A stretch of 64,000 bases of DNA from Pasteurellaceae bacterium RH1A. Lineage in GTDB: Bacteria > Pseudomonadota > Gammaproteobacteria > Enterobacterales > Pasteurellaceae. The stretch covers positions 1,039,771-1,103,770 of the forward strand of contig CP015195.1 in the NCBI GenBank assembly GCA_012221805.1. Direction: 5' to 3'. Shown one piece after another: positions 63,620 to 64,000 of the stretch. Both the position numbers and the translations under genes were made by a program. Below the pieces are notes generated by a model. The model did not search any database. It was not told where the DNA came from and saw nothing but the letters and a program-made list of their open reading frames with translations. Within the stretch, counting starts at the first letter, position 1. Each line of letters opens with the position of its first letter.

Positions 63620-64000
63620 CTAAATAATGCGAGAGAACTGTTGGCGGCGGGCCTGTTGTCTGGAATAAATATCAAAGCAGAGGCAGATATTGCGAATCAG
63701 CAATCTTCCCCGTGGGGAAACCTGAATGCCCGTCTCGCCAATCTCCAACAAACCATCCTTAGCAAGCGGTTCCAAAAGGGCCAAATCTTCCACAAAATAG
63801 TCTTTGAAGCTGATGCCGTATTGGGCCTCAAGCGGGGCATAATCCAGCTTAAAGTTGCAAATGAGCGCCTTGATCACATCCCGGCGTAGGCAGTCGTCAC
63901 GGGTCATGGTCAGCCCTTTGTGCAGGGCAATGCCCCGCATTTCGACTTCGGCATAATACTGTTTTAACTCTTTATGATTTTGGGCATAACTGTCGCCTAA
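63620..64000 (-). CDS. hemN: Oxygen-independent coproporphyrinogen III oxidase (3' part)
   Basis: The frame is open to the end of the window, so only the last 126 or so codons are seen. They match the C-terminus of Hem[41 protein letters not shown], then [18 protein letters not shown] and [18 protein letters not shown]. The radical-SAM core lies outside. The enzyme makes protoporphyrinogen IX precursors without oxygen. Ends 8 bp before the lptD start. Confidence 0.93.
   Translation of the reverse strand, partial: LGDSYAQNHKELKQYYAEVEMRGIALHKGLTMTRDDCLRRDVIKALICNFKLDYAPLEAQYGISFKDYFVEDLALLEPLAKDGLLEIGETGIQVSPRGRLLIRNICLCFDIYSRQQARRQQFSRII

Overview
The window is a chromosomal segment of a Pasteurellaceae bacterium, probably of the Actinobacillus pleuropneumoniae-type lineage. 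The uptake-signal core ACAAGCGGT (and inverted pairs of it acting as terminators) occurs throughout, whereas the Haemophilus form AAGTGCGGT is rare. The housekeeping genes (ttcA, ghxP, purT, prmB, smrB, cysB, ycaO, rph, yicC, ygfZ, yjjG, rng, rnm, ycgL, dnaB, lptD, hemN) are all of gamma-proteobacterial type. No rRNA, tRNA, CRISPR array or prophage was recognised.

Layout. 1-2847: end of an iron-uptake locus (efeB, FTR1 permease). 2848-4261: a MITE-like repeat split by an IS256/IS1249-like element with an 8-bp duplication. 4262-9540: ttcA, ghxP (with a PurR box), purT, prmB, smrB. 9675-12840: macAB efflux pump. 12841-16288: repeat-rich spacer, a Sel1-repeat protein, an unknown exported protein and an atypical HtrA-like protease. 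16359-17873: a second MITE-like repeat, split by an IS481-family element. 17874-19625: ggt with a consensus CRP site. 19626-36811: accessory region rich in regulators (three LysR, three MarR, one GlxA/AraC-like) next to small transporters and oxidoreductases or hydrolases, with three Bro-N genes (one truncated) and two LysR remnants. 36952-47769: phoA (Pho box), a DUF3108-like protein, cysB, ycaO, rph, yicC-ygfZ-yjjG, a HicA-like/HTH pair, rng. 47856-56589: a CRP-preceded operon with an ABC sugar-type importer, an M17 aminopeptidase, a glycosylasparaginase and a frameshifted glycosidase-like protein, followed by convergent cutC. 57526-64000: UDG-family protein, rnm, an orphan AT-rich ORF, ycgL, dnaB, lptD and the 3' part of hemN.

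The most interesting signals are: (1) the operon at 48030-56589, whose gene content fits import and dismantling of N-glycan-linked asparagine or glycopeptides; (2) a MITE-like family with inverted ends GGNCTGTTGATAATT and CTAG targets, in which both IS elements of the window sit and whose target duplication supplies the TAG stop codons of ttcA and ggt; (3) Bro-N paralogues that carry different perfect DNA palindromes at the same internal position and share a palindromic upstream operator; (4) a compact HicA-like/HTH pair behind a perfect operator palindrome; and (5) two MarR regulons that seem to share AGTCCT half-sites. All gene calls are from reading the sequence and recognising families; no database search was run.
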